From Rhodococcus sp. 4CII (GTDB taxonomy: Bacteria; Actinomycetota; Actinomycetes; Mycobacteriales; Mycobacteriaceae), in assembly GCF_014256275.1 (NCBI RefSeq), contig NZ_JACCFE010000002.1:1426001-1490000 (forward strand): DNA of 64,000 nt, in the 5' to 3' direction. The notes beneath the pieces were generated by a model. It was not told where the DNA came from, searched no databases, and saw nothing but the letters and a program-made list of their open reading frames with translations. Both the position numbers and the translations under genes were made by a program. Positions 26,252 through 34,597 of this stretch are shown here, in pieces (position 1 is the stretch's first letter; each line of letters starts with the position of its first letter).

Positions 26252-27415
26252 TCAGATGCGTTCGATGACGGTTGCGGTGGACAGCGCACCGCCCGCGCAC
26301 ATCGTGATCAGCGCTGTGGAGGTGTCGGACCGCTCCAATTCGTGCAGTGCGGTGGTGATCAGCCGGGCCCCCGTGGAGCCCACCGGGTGGCCGAGTGCGA
26401 TGGCACCGCCGTTGACGTTCACCTTCGACATGTCGGCGCCGTGTACCTGCGCCCACGACAACACGACGGACGCGAACGCCTCGTTGATCTCGACGAGATC
26501 GATGTCGCCCAGCGACATTCCGGCGCGCGCGAGGACCATCCGCGTCGACTCGATCGGCCCGTCGAGGTGGTAGTAGGGATCGGAGCCGACCATGCCGGAC
26601 GCGACGATCCTCGCGCGCGGTCGCAATCCGAGCGCGCGGGCACGGTCTTCGTCCATGAGCAGGACGGCGGCGGCGCCGTCGCTGATCTGGGAGGAGTTGC
26701 CCGCGGTGTGGATGTGGTCGTCGATCACAGGTTTCAGGGCCGACAGGCCCTCCGCCGTCGTCTCCCGCAGTCCCCCGTCCCGGGTGACCACCGCGACGTC
26801 ACCGGTCGGTGCGCCGGCCTTGTCCACGACGGGCGCGGTGACGGGGACGATCTCGCGGTCGAACCGCCCTTCCGCCCAGGCCTGGGCGGCGCGTCGTTGC
26901 GACTCGAGGCCGAGAGCATCGACGTCACCACGCTCGAACCCGCGCAGGTCGGCGATCCGCTGCGCGGACGTGAACTGGTCGCCCATGTCGATCGACCAGT
27001 CGTCGGGGTACGGATTGCCCGTCTCAGGTGTGGCGGCCTGGCCGAGGAATACCCGGCTCATCGCCTCGACACCGCACCCGATGCCGGCGGAGATCTGGCC
27101 GGACGCGATGAGACCCGCCACGACGTGGACGGCCTGCTGGGACGACCCGCAGGCGCAGTCGAGCGACGTGGCCGCCGTCGTGTACGGCAATCCGGCGTGC
27201 AGCCACGCCTGCCGGGTCACGTTGTTGGACTGCTCACCGGCCTGGGTGACACATCCGCCGACGATCTGCCCGATGTCCTCCGGGGCGACGCCCGCCCGCT
27301 CGAGGACACCTCGTTGGACGGCGCCGAGCAGTTCGGCCGGGTGCAGCCCGGACAGTGCCCCGCGCCGGCGGCCGATCGGCGTCCGTGCCGCGTCGACGAT
27401 GACGGCGTTACCCAT
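26252..27415 (-). CDS. Steroid thiolase, FadA5-like
   Basis: A 387-residue degradative thiolase: nucleophilic Cys in DCACGSSQQAVH (about residue 92), NGGAIALGHPVGSTGAR with the catalytic His, and CAGGALSTATVIERI at the C-terminus. Long stretches equal FadA5 (Rv3546) in memory, for example GGCVTQAGEQSNN and NEAFASVVLSWA. It would cleave the 3-ketoacyl-CoA of the steroid side chain to release acetyl-CoA. ATG 27415 has GAGGAG about six bases upstream. It opens the four-gene unit to 22492. The upstream region is unusually AT-rich (27461-27480) but carries no copy of the 15-bp operator motif. Confidence 0.88.
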   Translation of the reverse strand: MGNAVIVDAARTPIGRRRGALSGLHPAELLGAVQRGVLERAGVAPEDIGQIVGGCVTQAGEQSNNVTRQAWLHAGLPYTTAATSLDCACGSSQQAVHVVAGLIASGQISAGIGCGVEAMSRVFLGQAATPETGNPYPDDWSIDMGDQFTSAQRIADLRGFERGDVDALGLESQRRAAQAWAEGRFDREIVPVTAPVVDKAGAPTGDVAVVTRDGGLRETTAEGLSALKPVIDDHIHTAGNSSQISDGAAAVLLMDEDRARALGLRPRARIVASGMVGSDPYYHLDGPIESTRMVLARAGMSLGDIDLVEINEAFASVVLSWAQVHGADMSKVNVNGGAIALGHPVGSTGARLITTALHELERSDTSTALITMCAGGALSTATVIERI

Positions 27416-27508
27416 GTTCTGCTCCTCGGGTTCTTCTGGCTCACGGACTCGTCCGCGCCTCATTATTGGAATTTATTCTATTTCTGAGAAGACATCAATA
27501 CCTTTTAG

Positions 27509-27534
27509 CCTGCGAAGGAAAGCTTCGTCGCAGG
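27509..27534 (-). terminator. Imperfect hairpin downstream of the TetR gene
   Basis: CCTGCGAAG and CTTCGTCGCAGG pair with a 3-base bulge and a 5-base loop. It lies between the TetR stop (27599) and the thiolase start region, and may end the TetR transcript. No T-run follows. Confidence 0.4.
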
Positions 27535-27598
27535 TCAGGATGAGAGAGTGAATTTCACTTCGTATGCGCCGACATAACTCCGTCCGGCGGACGAGCGG

Positions 27599-28210
27599 TC
27601 AGCGGTGCGACAGGTTGACCAGAAGGAGGTCACAGGCCTTGCGAATGTCGGACTCGGCGTCGGGAATCGAGACGCGGCCGTTGAGGCACGACTGGATCAC
27701 GCCGAACCACAGCTGCACCAGCAGGCGCAGTGCCGTCAGATCTTCCTCGGTCGGGTGTTCGATCCCCGCGGCGTCCAGCATGATCTGCCGGAACGCCCGG
27801 TCGACCTTCCCGGCGTCCGGCACGGACGCGACGTTGGCGGTGCTCGTGGACTGAATCATCGCCGTGGACAAGGCGGGGCGACGCAGCAGACCCCGGGTGG
27901 CCCGGACCAGCACGTTGTACACCGCATCCTGCGGCGACTCCCCCGGGGGCGCGGTCTTCCTGAACCCGACACCCATCCGATCGATCTGATCGACCATCAC
28001 CGCGACGAACAGGTGCGTCTTGGACGGGAAATACCGGTAGAGCGTCCCGATGGCGACACCCGCGCGTTTGGCCACCTCGTGCATCTGGACCCGCGCGAGT
28101 TCCTTCTCCGTGGCCAGTTCGACGGCGGCCTCGAGCATGCGGACGTGGCGGGCCCGCTGTTCTTCCGAACTCGGTTCGGCAGCATCCCGCGCTTCGGCGA
28201 TTCTCGGCAC
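27599..28210 (-). CDS. TetR-family regulator, KstR-like
   Basis: A 203-residue TetR repressor. The N-terminal HTH (MHEVAKRAGVAIGTLYRYFPSK, about 43-64, split by the turn at AGVAIG) is very like KstR; the C-terminal ligand domain is less so. KstR proteins respond to steroid CoA thioesters, so this is a candidate regulator of the island. It is divergent from the KstD gene at 28396, and operator site 3 (28290-28304) lies 80 bases upstream, which could mean autoregulation. No KstR-type box as I remember it is visible in this gap. Confidence 0.8.
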   Translation of the reverse strand: MPRIAEARDAAEPSSEEQRARHVRMLEAAVELATEKELARVQMHEVAKRAGVAIGTLYRYFPSKTHLFVAVMVDQIDRMGVGFRKTAPPGESPQDAVYNVLVRATRGLLRRPALSTAMIQSTSTANVASVPDAGKVDRAFRQIMLDAAGIEHPTEEDLTALRLLVQLWFGVIQSCLNGRVSIPDAESDIRKACDLLLVNLSHR

Positions 28211-28289
28211 CCTCGGTCCCCCTTCACTCCGCGCACAGCCCCGGATCCGGTGTCGATTCTCGCATTGGATCGGGAAAGCATCGAATTAC

Positions 28290-28304
28290 GTCCGGTGAGT
28301 GGGA
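28290..28304 (+). promoter_or_regulatory. 15-bp operator motif, site 3
   Basis: GTCCGGTGAGTGGGA, between the divergent TetR (28210) and KstD (28396) starts. The right 12 bases match the consensus; the first three differ in the same way as site 8 at 49286. Confidence 0.55.
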
Positions 28305-28395
28305 CCGCCCGTGCCGCGCATCGCCCGGATGCGTTTGCGTGATACCCCACGACTGGGCCTCCAGTCTCCATAGACCATCAACGGAGGAAACGACG

Positions 28396-29934
28396 ATGCA
28401 GGACTGGACAACCGAGTGCGACGTGCTGGTGGTCGGTTCGGGCGGCGGCGCCCTGACCGGCGCTTACACGGCCGCTTCGCAGGGTTTGCGCACCCTCGTT
28501 CTCGAGAAGACCCCACTGTTCGGCGGGACGTCCGCGTATTCCGGCGCCGCGGTGTGGCTGCCGGGCACCGCGGTGCAGGAACGCGCCGGGATCGGTGACT
28601 CCACGGACAAGGCCCGCACCTACCTGCGTGCGGTGGTGGGCGACGGGGAGATCGACCGTCAAGAGGCGTACGTGTCGACCGCACCCGAGGTCGTCGCACT
28701 TCTCGAATCCGATCCCCACATCGAATTCGAGTGGCGAGCGTTCCCCGATTACTACAAGGCGCCCGGTCGCATGGACTACGGTCGCGCTATCAATCCGCTC
28801 GACCTGCCGGGCGACGAGATCGGGGAACTCCGCGAGGTCATCCGGCCCGAAGCCGACGTCGACCGTGCCGGCGAGCCGCACCCCGAGGGAACGCTGAACG
28901 GGGGCCGCGCCCTGATCGGCCGTCTCCTCATGGCCCTCTACGGCACCGGGCACGCGGAACTGCGCACCGAGACCGCGGCCCGTTCGCTGATCGTCGAGAA
29001 CGGCCGGGTCGTCGGCGCCGTGGCGACAGATGCGGCCGGTGAGACGATCCGGATCCGGGCCACGCGCGGCGTCCTCCTCGCGGCGGGCGGCATCGAGGGC
29101 AGCGCGGCCCTGCGCACCGAGAACGGCACACCGGGCAAGGCGGAATGGAGCATGGGCCCGCGCGGCGCGAACACCGGCGACCTCCTGCAGGCTGCGGTGG
29201 AGGTCGGCGCGGACACCGCGCTCCTCGACGAGGCGTGGTGGTGCCCCGGGGTCGAACTTCCGGACGGCTCGGGCGCTTTCATGGTGGGGGTGCGAGGCGG
29301 AATTCTGGTCGACACGGCCGGCGAGCGGTACCTCAACGAGTCGTTGCCGTACGACCAGTTCGGGCGCGCGATGATCGAGCACGGCAGCAGCAGTTCGTAT
29401 CTCGTGTTCGACTCGAAGGAGGGCGGGCCCGTGTTGCCGGCCATCTCCATTCCGAACATTTCCGCCGAGCAGCATCTCGCGGCGGGCACCTGGGTCACGG
29501 CGGACACGATCGAGGAACTCGCGGAGAAGATCGACGTCCCCGCGGACGCGTTGCGCCGCACCGTCGAACAGTTCAACGATTTCGCCAAGCACGGCGTCGA
29601 CGAGGCGTTCCACCGGGGCGAGGATCCGTACGACAACTTCTTCTGCCCTCCGGGCGCGGGCGCGGACGCGCCGCCGAATCCGGCGCTGAGCGCGGTGTCG
29701 CAGGGCCCGTTCCACGCGGCCCGCATCGTCCTCAGCGACCTCGGCACCAAGGGCGGTGTCCGGACCGACGCCGACGCCCGGGTCCTGCGCGCCGACGGCA
29801 CGGCCATCGACGGACTGTATGCGGCCGGCAACACGAGCGCCTCCCTCAGTGGCCGCTTCTATCCGGGCCCGGGTGTGCCGCTCGGCACCGCAATGGTGTT
29901 CTCCTACCGGGCAGTTCAGCACATGCAGAGCTGA
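28396..29934 (+). CDS. kstD: 3-ketosteroid delta1-dehydrogenase KstD
   Basis: A 512-residue flavoprotein. GSGGGAL (14-20) is the FAD dinucleotide loop and AAGNTSASLSGRFYPGPG near the C-terminus holds the Tyr489/Gly493 pair matching the catalytic Tyr487/Gly491 of R. erythropolis KstD1. It inserts the C1-C2 double bond of ring A, which with C9 hydroxylation opens ring B. ATG 28396 has GGAGGAAA six bases upstream. The stop abuts that of the convergent HsaA-like gene with no gap. A second KstD gene is at 44938-46641; they probably differ in the A-ring or side-chain state they accept. Confidence 0.85.
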   Translation: MQDWTTECDVLVVGSGGGALTGAYTAASQGLRTLVLEKTPLFGGTSAYSGAAVWLPGTAVQERAGIGDSTDKARTYLRAVVGDGEIDRQEAYVSTAPEVVALLESDPHIEFEWRAFPDYYKAPGRMDYGRAINPLDLPGDEIGELREVIRPEADVDRAGEPHPEGTLNGGRALIGRLLMALYGTGHAELRTETAARSLIVENGRVVGAVATDAAGETIRIRATRGVLLAAGGIEGSAALRTENGTPGKAEWSMGPRGANTGDLLQAAVEVGADTALLDEAWWCPGVELPDGSGAFMVGVRGGILVDTAGERYLNESLPYDQFGRAMIEHGSSSSYLVFDSKEGGPVLPAISIPNISAEQHLAAGTWVTADTIEELAEKIDVPADALRRTVEQFNDFAKHGVDEAFHRGEDPYDNFFCPPGAGADAPPNPALSAVSQGPFHAARIVLSDLGTKGGVRTDADARVLRADGTAIDGLYAAGNTSASLSGRFYPGPGVPLGTAMVFSYRAVQHMQS

Positions 29935-31101
29935 CTACACGAGGTTGTCCTCCACCGGGAGTCCGAACGCGCCCCTGCCGAACAGGGCGAGGGCGCGTTC
30001 GGGCTCGTTCGCCACGTGCACGCTGCCCGCGTGGGCATCCCGCCACGACCGTTCGATCGCATTGCCGCGCGACAGCGAACTCCCACCTGCCGTCTTGAAC
30101 AGCAGGTCGATCGCGTCGAGGGCACGCTCGGTGGCCCGCACCTGGTCGCGGCGCACCCGCAGGCGCAGACCCATGGGGAGCTCTGCACCGGCCTCCGCCA
30201 GTTCCCACAATTCCCGCACGTTGCGATCCATCTGCAATATCGCGGCATCGATCTCCGACGACGCCCGGGCCACCGCGACCTGGGCGAACTGGTCGTCGAC
30301 GAATCTGCCGCCGCCGAGGCTGAGCCGCACCCGTTCCCGCATGAACGTCAGATAGCGTTCGTAGCATCCCGCGACGACACCGACCCCGGGCGCCGCGACG
30401 GCGGTGGTGAACAGGGTGGCGAACGGCAACCGGTACAGCGGCCCCCGATTCACCTTCTGCCCGGGTCCGCGCAGTTGCGCCGTCTCGTAATTCCTCTTGA
30501 TCCGGTGTTCGGGAACGAACACGCCCTCGGCACTGATCTCGTTGCTGGCGGTGCCACGCATCCCCACCACGTCCCACACGTCGTGGATGCGGTAGTCCGA
30601 GCGCGGCACCAGCGCGGTCAGGAAATCGACCGGGCGGCCCTCGGCCCCGACCAGCATCGCGCCGAGCAGCGCCCACGACGCATGTTCGCAGCCGGAGGAG
30701 AAGTGCCAATCCCCGGTCAGCAGATACCCGCCGTCCACCGGGACGAGCCGCCCGACGGGCGCATAGGCGGACGACACGAGAACCGAATCGTCGTGGCCCC
30801 ACACGTCGTGCTGTGCGCGGTCGTCGAACAGGGCCAGGTGCCACGGGTGCACGCCGAGCACGGACGCCAGCCACCCCGTGGACCCGCACACACCGGACAC
30901 GGCGCGCACCACCTCGTAGAAGTGCACCGGATTGCTCTCCGCGCCGCCGTACCGCCGGGGCTGCAGCATCTTGAACACTCCGGCGTCGCCGAGTTCGCGG
31001 ATCACCTGTTCGGACACCCGCCGGGACTCGTCGACCTTGTCCGCGCACTCCGCGATCGTCGGCAGCAGACCACGGACCGATCGGAGGACCTCGTTCGTCA
31101 T
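29935..31101 (-). CDS. hsaA: Flavin-dependent ring-A hydroxylase HsaA-like
   Basis: A 388-residue protein of the group D flavoprotein monooxygenases (acyl-CoA dehydrogenase fold). Segments such as GVCGSTGWLASVLGVHPWHLALFD, in two halves around position 85, and SWRDAHAGSVHVANEPERAL near the end match HsaA of M. tuberculosis closely, including the C-terminal FGLP. HsaA uses reduced flavin from HsaB (47711-48247) to hydroxylate the phenolic 9,10-seco steroid to a catechol. ATG 31101 has a weak ribosome site; an upstream ATG at 31134 is possible. Divergent from kshA with two operator motifs between. Confidence 0.82.
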   Translation of the reverse strand: MTNEVLRSVRGLLPTIAECADKVDESRRVSEQVIRELGDAGVFKMLQPRRYGGAESNPVHFYEVVRAVSGVCGSTGWLASVLGVHPWHLALFDDRAQHDVWGHDDSVLVSSAYAPVGRLVPVDGGYLLTGDWHFSSGCEHASWALLGAMLVGAEGRPVDFLTALVPRSDYRIHDVWDVVGMRGTASNEISAEGVFVPEHRIKRNYETAQLRGPGQKVNRGPLYRLPFATLFTTAVAAPGVGVVAGCYERYLTFMRERVRLSLGGGRFVDDQFAQVAVARASSEIDAAILQMDRNVRELWELAEAGAELPMGLRLRVRRDQVRATERALDAIDLLFKTAGGSSLSRGNAIERSWRDAHAGSVHVANEPERALALFGRGAFGLPVEDNLV

Positions 31102-31143
31102 CTGTCGGAGGGTAGGGCCATCGCTCCCGTGCATGGATATGCG

Positions 31144-31158
31144 TCTCGCTCAACGGGA
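31144..31158 (+). promoter_or_regulatory. 15-bp operator motif, site 4
   Basis: TCTCGCTCAACGGGA, 43 bases upstream of the HsaA-like start (31101) in the gap shared with kshA. Confidence 0.65.
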
Positions 31159-31177
31159 AACGCGCACCACCGCACGG

Positions 31178-31192
31178 TCCCGTCCAGTGGGA
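31178..31192 (+). promoter_or_regulatory. 15-bp operator motif, site 5 (weaker)
   Basis: TCCCGTCCAGTGGGA, 34 bases from site 4 and 76 upstream of the kshA start. It is itself a near-palindrome with GTCCC/GGGAC ends but deviates from the consensus in the centre. Confidence 0.4.
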
Positions 31193-31267
31193 CCACAGGA
31201 TGTGGGCCGTCTCCGCTGACTTAGCGTGCAGGACATCGCACAAGCCAAGGAGAGGACGGGACGCATC

Positions 31268-32431
31268 GTGACCACCCAGCAGTCCGACACAGTCGAGGTA
31301 CGCGAAATCGACACCGGCGCAGCGCCCACCCGATTCGCCCGTGGATGGCACTGCCTCGGATTGTCCCAGGACTTCAAGGACGGCAAGCCACACTCCGTCC
31401 AAGCGTTCGGCACCAAACTCGTCGTCTTCGCCGACAGCGCCGGCGAACTCGCCGTCCTCGACGGATACTGCCGGCACATGGGCGGCGACCTCAGCCAGGG
31501 CACGGTCAAGGGCGACGAGGTGGCGTGCCCGTTCCACGACTGGCGCTGGGGAAGCAACGGCCGCTGCAAGAAGATTCCGTACGCGCGGCGGGTTCCGCCG
31601 CTCGCCCGGACCCGCTCGTGGCACGCGCTCGACCAGGACGGAATGCTGTTCGTCTGGAACGACCCGGAAGGCAACCCGCCGCCCGCGGACGTCACGATTC
31701 CCCGGATCGACGGGGCACTCGACGACGAGTGGACCGACTGGGTGTGGTACCGGACCACGGTCGACACCAACTGCCGCGAGGTGGTCGACAACATCGTCGA
31801 CATGGCGCACTTCTTTTACGTGCACTTCTCGTTCCCCACCTATTTCAAGAACGTCTTCGAGGGCCACGTGGCCAGCCAGTTCATGCGCGGCCAGGCCCGC
31901 GAGGACATGCGCCCGCACGCGTCGGGTCAGCCCAGGATGGTCGGAAGCCGCTCGGATGCCACCTATTTCGGGCCGTCGTTCATGGTCGACGACCTGACGT
32001 ACGAGTACGAGACCCACGACGTCGACTCCGTGCTGATCAACTGCCACTACCCCGTCAGCGCCGACAAGTTCGTGCTGCAGTACGGCATCATCGTCAAGAA
32101 GTCGACGAAACTGGACGGCGACGCGGCCGCCGAGATGGCGAAGGGCTTCGGCACGTTCATCGCGAAGGGTTTCGAACAGGACATCGAGATCTGGAAGAAC
32201 AAGACCCGCATCGAGAATCCGCTGCTGTGCGAGGAGGACGGCCCCGTCTACCAGCTGCGGCGGTGGTACGAGCAGTTCTACGTCGACGTCGCCGCGGTGA
32301 CGACGCAGATGACCGAGCGTTTCGAGTTCGAACTCGACACCACCCGGCCCGTGGAGTCGTGGAAGAGGGAAGTGGACGAGAATCTCGCGCGAAAGGTGCG
32401 CGAAGCCGATGCGGCCGCTGCAGTGCACTGA
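31268..32431 (+). CDS. kshA: 3-ketosteroid 9-alpha-hydroxylase oxygenase KshA
   Basis: A 387-residue Rieske oxygenase. The [2Fe-2S] ligands are Cys68-x-His70 and Cys87-x2-His90; the mononuclear iron segment is VVDNIVDMAHFFYVHF with His181 and His186, the same numbers as I recall for M. tuberculosis KshA. It hydroxylates C9 of the 1,4-diene-3-one steroid with electrons from KshB (7720-8769). GTG 31268 follows AAGGAGAGG by 12 bases; the other candidate, GTG 31226, has no ribosome site. The 3' end overlaps a small downstream gene by 23 bases. Confidence 0.88.
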   Translation: MTTQQSDTVEVREIDTGAAPTRFARGWHCLGLSQDFKDGKPHSVQAFGTKLVVFADSAGELAVLDGYCRHMGGDLSQGTVKGDEVACPFHDWRWGSNGRCKKIPYARRVPPLARTRSWHALDQDGMLFVWNDPEGNPPPADVTIPRIDGALDDEWTDWVWYRTTVDTNCREVVDNIVDMAHFFYVHFSFPTYFKNVFEGHVASQFMRGQAREDMRPHASGQPRMVGSRSDATYFGPSFMVDDLTYEYETHDVDSVLINCHYPVSADKFVLQYGIIVKKSTKLDGDAAAEMAKGFGTFIAKGFEQDIEIWKNKTRIENPLLCEEDGPVYQLRRWYEQFYVDVAAVTTQMTERFEFELDTTRPVESWKREVDENLARKVREADAAAAVH

Positions 32432-32663
32432 GTGCGGCGCGCGGGTCCTGGTCCAGAAGAACAGCTGGGAGCACACGTCCGTCCAGTGGGACGACACGGC
32501 CCGCGCCCGGTGCCGCGAGATCGACAGCGCCGGGCCGGGGCGCCCCGGCGCTCCCCGCAAGGGGTGCGCGGCGCTGACCGCGACGATCACCCGGGCCGCG
32601 GAAGCAGGTGCCGTCCCGGTGCGCGACCACGACCCGGTGCCGACTCCGGTCGTCGTCCCCTGA
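32409..32663 (+). CDS. Small Cys-containing protein overlapping kshA, unknown function
   Basis: An 84-residue protein starting at ATG 32409 inside the end of kshA, in another frame. CTECGARVLVQKNSWEH at the N-terminus gives a CxxC pair, with two more cysteines at positions 35 and 53 (ARCREI, RKGCAAL), so a metal site (zinc ribbon or small iron site) is possible. I recall similar small proteins beside kshA in rhodococcal steroid clusters, but no function. The tight overlap suggests translational coupling with KshA. It is followed 23 bases later by an SDR. Confidence 0.55.
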   Translation: MRPLQCTECGARVLVQKNSWEHTSVQWDDTARARCREIDSAGPGRPGAPRKGCAALTATITRAAEAGAVPVRDHDPVPTPVVVP

Positions 32664-32686
32664 ACGATTTCGAAGGAAGACACACC

Positions 32687-33478
32687 ATGATCGACATCGA
32701 TCACTACGGCCCGTGGGCCGTCATCGCCGGCGGCTCCGAGGGCGTCGGCGCGAGTTTCGCCGAGGAACTGGGCAGGGCCGGGATCAATCTCGTCCTCGTC
32801 GCGCGCAAGCCCGGACCGCTCGAGGAGACCGCGGAGAAGGTCCGCGCCCACGGGATCGAGGTCCGCACCCTCGCCCTCGATCTCCTCGACCCGGACGCAC
32901 TCGACCGGATCCGCGCCGCGACCGACGACGTCGAGGTGGGCCTGCTGATCTTCAACGCCGGTGCCAACAGTTACGGGCACGAGTTCGTCAGCGGCGACCT
33001 CGCCGGCTTCCAGCGTGTCATCGACCTGAACATCACCGCTCAGCTGCACGTTTCGCAGCACTTCGGCGCGAGGATGAAGGACCGCGGCCGGGGCGGCATC
33101 GTGCTGGTCGGCTCGCTGGCCGGGTATCTGGGTTCGGAGGACCAGAGCATCTACGCCGCGTCCAAGGCGTTCGGCCGGATCTTCGCGGAGAGCCTCTGGC
33201 TCGAACTCGCACCGTTCGGCGTGCACGTGGTCGAACTGGTCCTCGGCGTCACCCGCACGCCGGCGATGGTCCGGGCGGGCCTGAACTTCGATCTTCCCGG
33301 GATGAATGTCGCCGAGCCCGAAGACGTTGCCCGGGAGGGGCTCGCGCACCTCGCCGACGGCCCGGTGTGGGTGGCGGGCGGCAACTACGACGCGGCCCGG
33401 AAGCGCAGCGGTTTCCCTCGCGACGCTCTCCTGCGCGGGGCGGCCGAGGGTATGCGGAAGCTTCTGGGCCGCCGCTAG
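32687..33478 (+). CDS. Short-chain dehydrogenase/reductase
   Basis: A 263-residue SDR with a slightly atypical cofactor loop GGSEGVGAS (about 15-23) and YAASK (about residue 156). The FNAGAN motif replaces NNAG. It could act on a steroid hydroxyl. ATG 32687 has GAAGGAAG eight bases upstream, and it is probably co-transcribed with kshA. Its stop codon TAG (33476-33478) is made of the TA target dinucleotide plus the first base of an IS630 element; the original stop before insertion would also read TAG, so the protein is unchanged. Confidence 0.8.
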   Translation: MIDIDHYGPWAVIAGGSEGVGASFAEELGRAGINLVLVARKPGPLEETAEKVRAHGIEVRTLALDLLDPDALDRIRAATDDVEVGLLIFNAGANSYGHEFVSGDLAGFQRVIDLNITAQLHVSQHFGARMKDRGRGGIVLVGSLAGYLGSEDQSIYAASKAFGRIFAESLWLELAPFGVHVVELVLGVTRTPAMVRAGLNFDLPGMNVAEPEDVAREGLAHLADGPVWVAGGNYDAARKRSGFPRDALLRGAAEGMRKLLGRR

Positions 33479-34588
33479 TGCGGCGTGGGGTAAGTAATTT
33501 GACGGTCTTGTTTGCGACAATAAGGCATGCGAGCTGCTCCTTTGATGTTGCGTGACGGAGATCGGGACGAGTTGACCGCGTTGGCACGGTCGAAGTCAGT
33601 GCGCGCGGATTTGGCGCAGCGGGCGCGGATGATGGTGCTGGCCGCCGACGGAGAGTCGAACGCACGGATCGCGCGGACAGTGGGGGTATCGCGACCGACG
33701 GTGATCTTGTGGCGCTCGCGTTACGAGCGATTCGGAATCGCGGGCCTCGAGGACGAACAGCGTTCCGGGCGTCCCCGAGAGATCGACCACGCCGCCATCG
33801 TGACGGCGACGCTGGCTCCGCCGCCAAAGAATCTCGGCGTGACACATTGGAGCAGCCGGTTGCTCGCCGACCGGTTGAAAATCAGTAACACCACGGTCGC
33901 GTCGGCGTGGCGCGAATACGGCGTCAAGCCTTGGCGCAGTGAGACGTTCAAATTCTCGACGGACCCAGAGTTGGTCGCCAAGGTCACCGACATCGTCGGG
34001 CTGTACTTGGACCCACCGGACAACGCGATCGTGCTCTGTGTGGACGAAAAGTCGCAGATCCAGGCCCTGGACCGGACCGCGCCGATGCTTCCGATGCGCG
34101 TCGGCTCGGTCGAGAAGCGCACCCACGACTATGTCCGGCACGGCACCTCGACCTTGTTCGCCGCCCTCGACATCGCCACCGGAAAGGTCACCGGCCTGTG
34201 CAAACCGCGGCACCGTCATCAGGAGTTCCTCGTCTTCCTCAAACACCTCGCCCGCGCCTACCCGGAACGGGAGTTGCATCTGGTCATGGACAACTACGCC
34301 ACTCACAAGAAGGCCGAAGTCCGCACGTGGTTGGCCGAACATCCCCGTATCCATGTGCATTTCACACCCACCTCGGCATCGTGGATGAACCTGGTGGAGG
34401 TGTGGTTCGGGATCATCGAACGTCAAGCCATTCACCGCGGAACCTTCGGTTCCGTTAGGGATCTGACCACCAAGATCCGTGCCTTCATCAACGGATGGAA
34501 CACCCGCTGTGCGCCGTTCGTCTGGACCAAGACCGCCGACCAAGTACTAACCAAAGCGAACCGTCAAGACACTTCAATCACGAGCCAC
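33478..34588 (+). mobile_element. IS630-family insertion sequence
   Basis: A 1111-bp element flanked by TA on both sides (33476-33477 and 34589-34590), the target duplication expected of IS630/Tc1-like elements. Imperfect terminal inverted repeats of 29 bp (33478-33506 and 34560-34588) match at 19 positions, with GTG outermost and TTGACGGT innermost. It holds one transposase gene. It separates two convergent SDR genes and interrupts neither. The transposase is intact, so the insertion may be recent. Confidence 0.85.
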
Positions 34589-34591
34589 TAG
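33527..34591 (+). CDS. IS630-family transposase
   Basis: A 354-residue transposase with an N-terminal homeodomain-like HTH (ARIARTVGVSRPTVILWR, about 46-63) and a DDE catalytic triad: Asp173 (LCVDEKS), Asp255 (VMDNYATHK) and Glu291 (NLVEVWFG). The last amino-acid codon CAC is the last three bases of the element; the stop TAG is built from the TA target duplication plus one flanking host G. In other sites TAC or TAT would read through, so the C-terminus depends on the target. Confidence 0.92.
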   Translation: MRAAPLMLRDGDRDELTALARSKSVRADLAQRARMMVLAADGESNARIARTVGVSRPTVILWRSRYERFGIAGLEDEQRSGRPREIDHAAIVTATLAPPPKNLGVTHWSSRLLADRLKISNTTVASAWREYGVKPWRSETFKFSTDPELVAKVTDIVGLYLDPPDNAIVLCVDEKSQIQALDRTAPMLPMRVGSVEKRTHDYVRHGTSTLFAALDIATGKVTGLCKPRHRHQEFLVFLKHLARAYPERELHLVMDNYATHKKAEVRTWLAEHPRIHVHFTPTSASWMNLVEVWFGIIERQAIHRGTFGSVRDLTTKIRAFINGWNTRCAPFVWTKTADQVLTKANRQDTSITSH

Positions 34592-34597
34592 CGGGCG

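Noticed and set aside
27467..27480. TGGAATTTATTCTA upstream of the FadA5-like thiolase as an IclR-type operator
   Set aside because: One arm mismatch and no second copy; it may simply be an AT-rich promoter (-10 region).
32476..32492. GTCCGTCCAGTGGGAC inside the small gene after kshA, nearly the same as operator site 5
   Set aside because: It lies within coding sequence (codes for TSVQWDD) and is also one base short, so coincidence is likely.
29846..33520. Open frame of about 1220 codons on the minus strand across KstD, HsaA and KshA genes
   Set aside because: It is antisense to genes with strong catalytic motifs; its protein is low-complexity Arg/Gly/Ala/Val with no domain. Such frames are typical shadows in GC-rich DNA.
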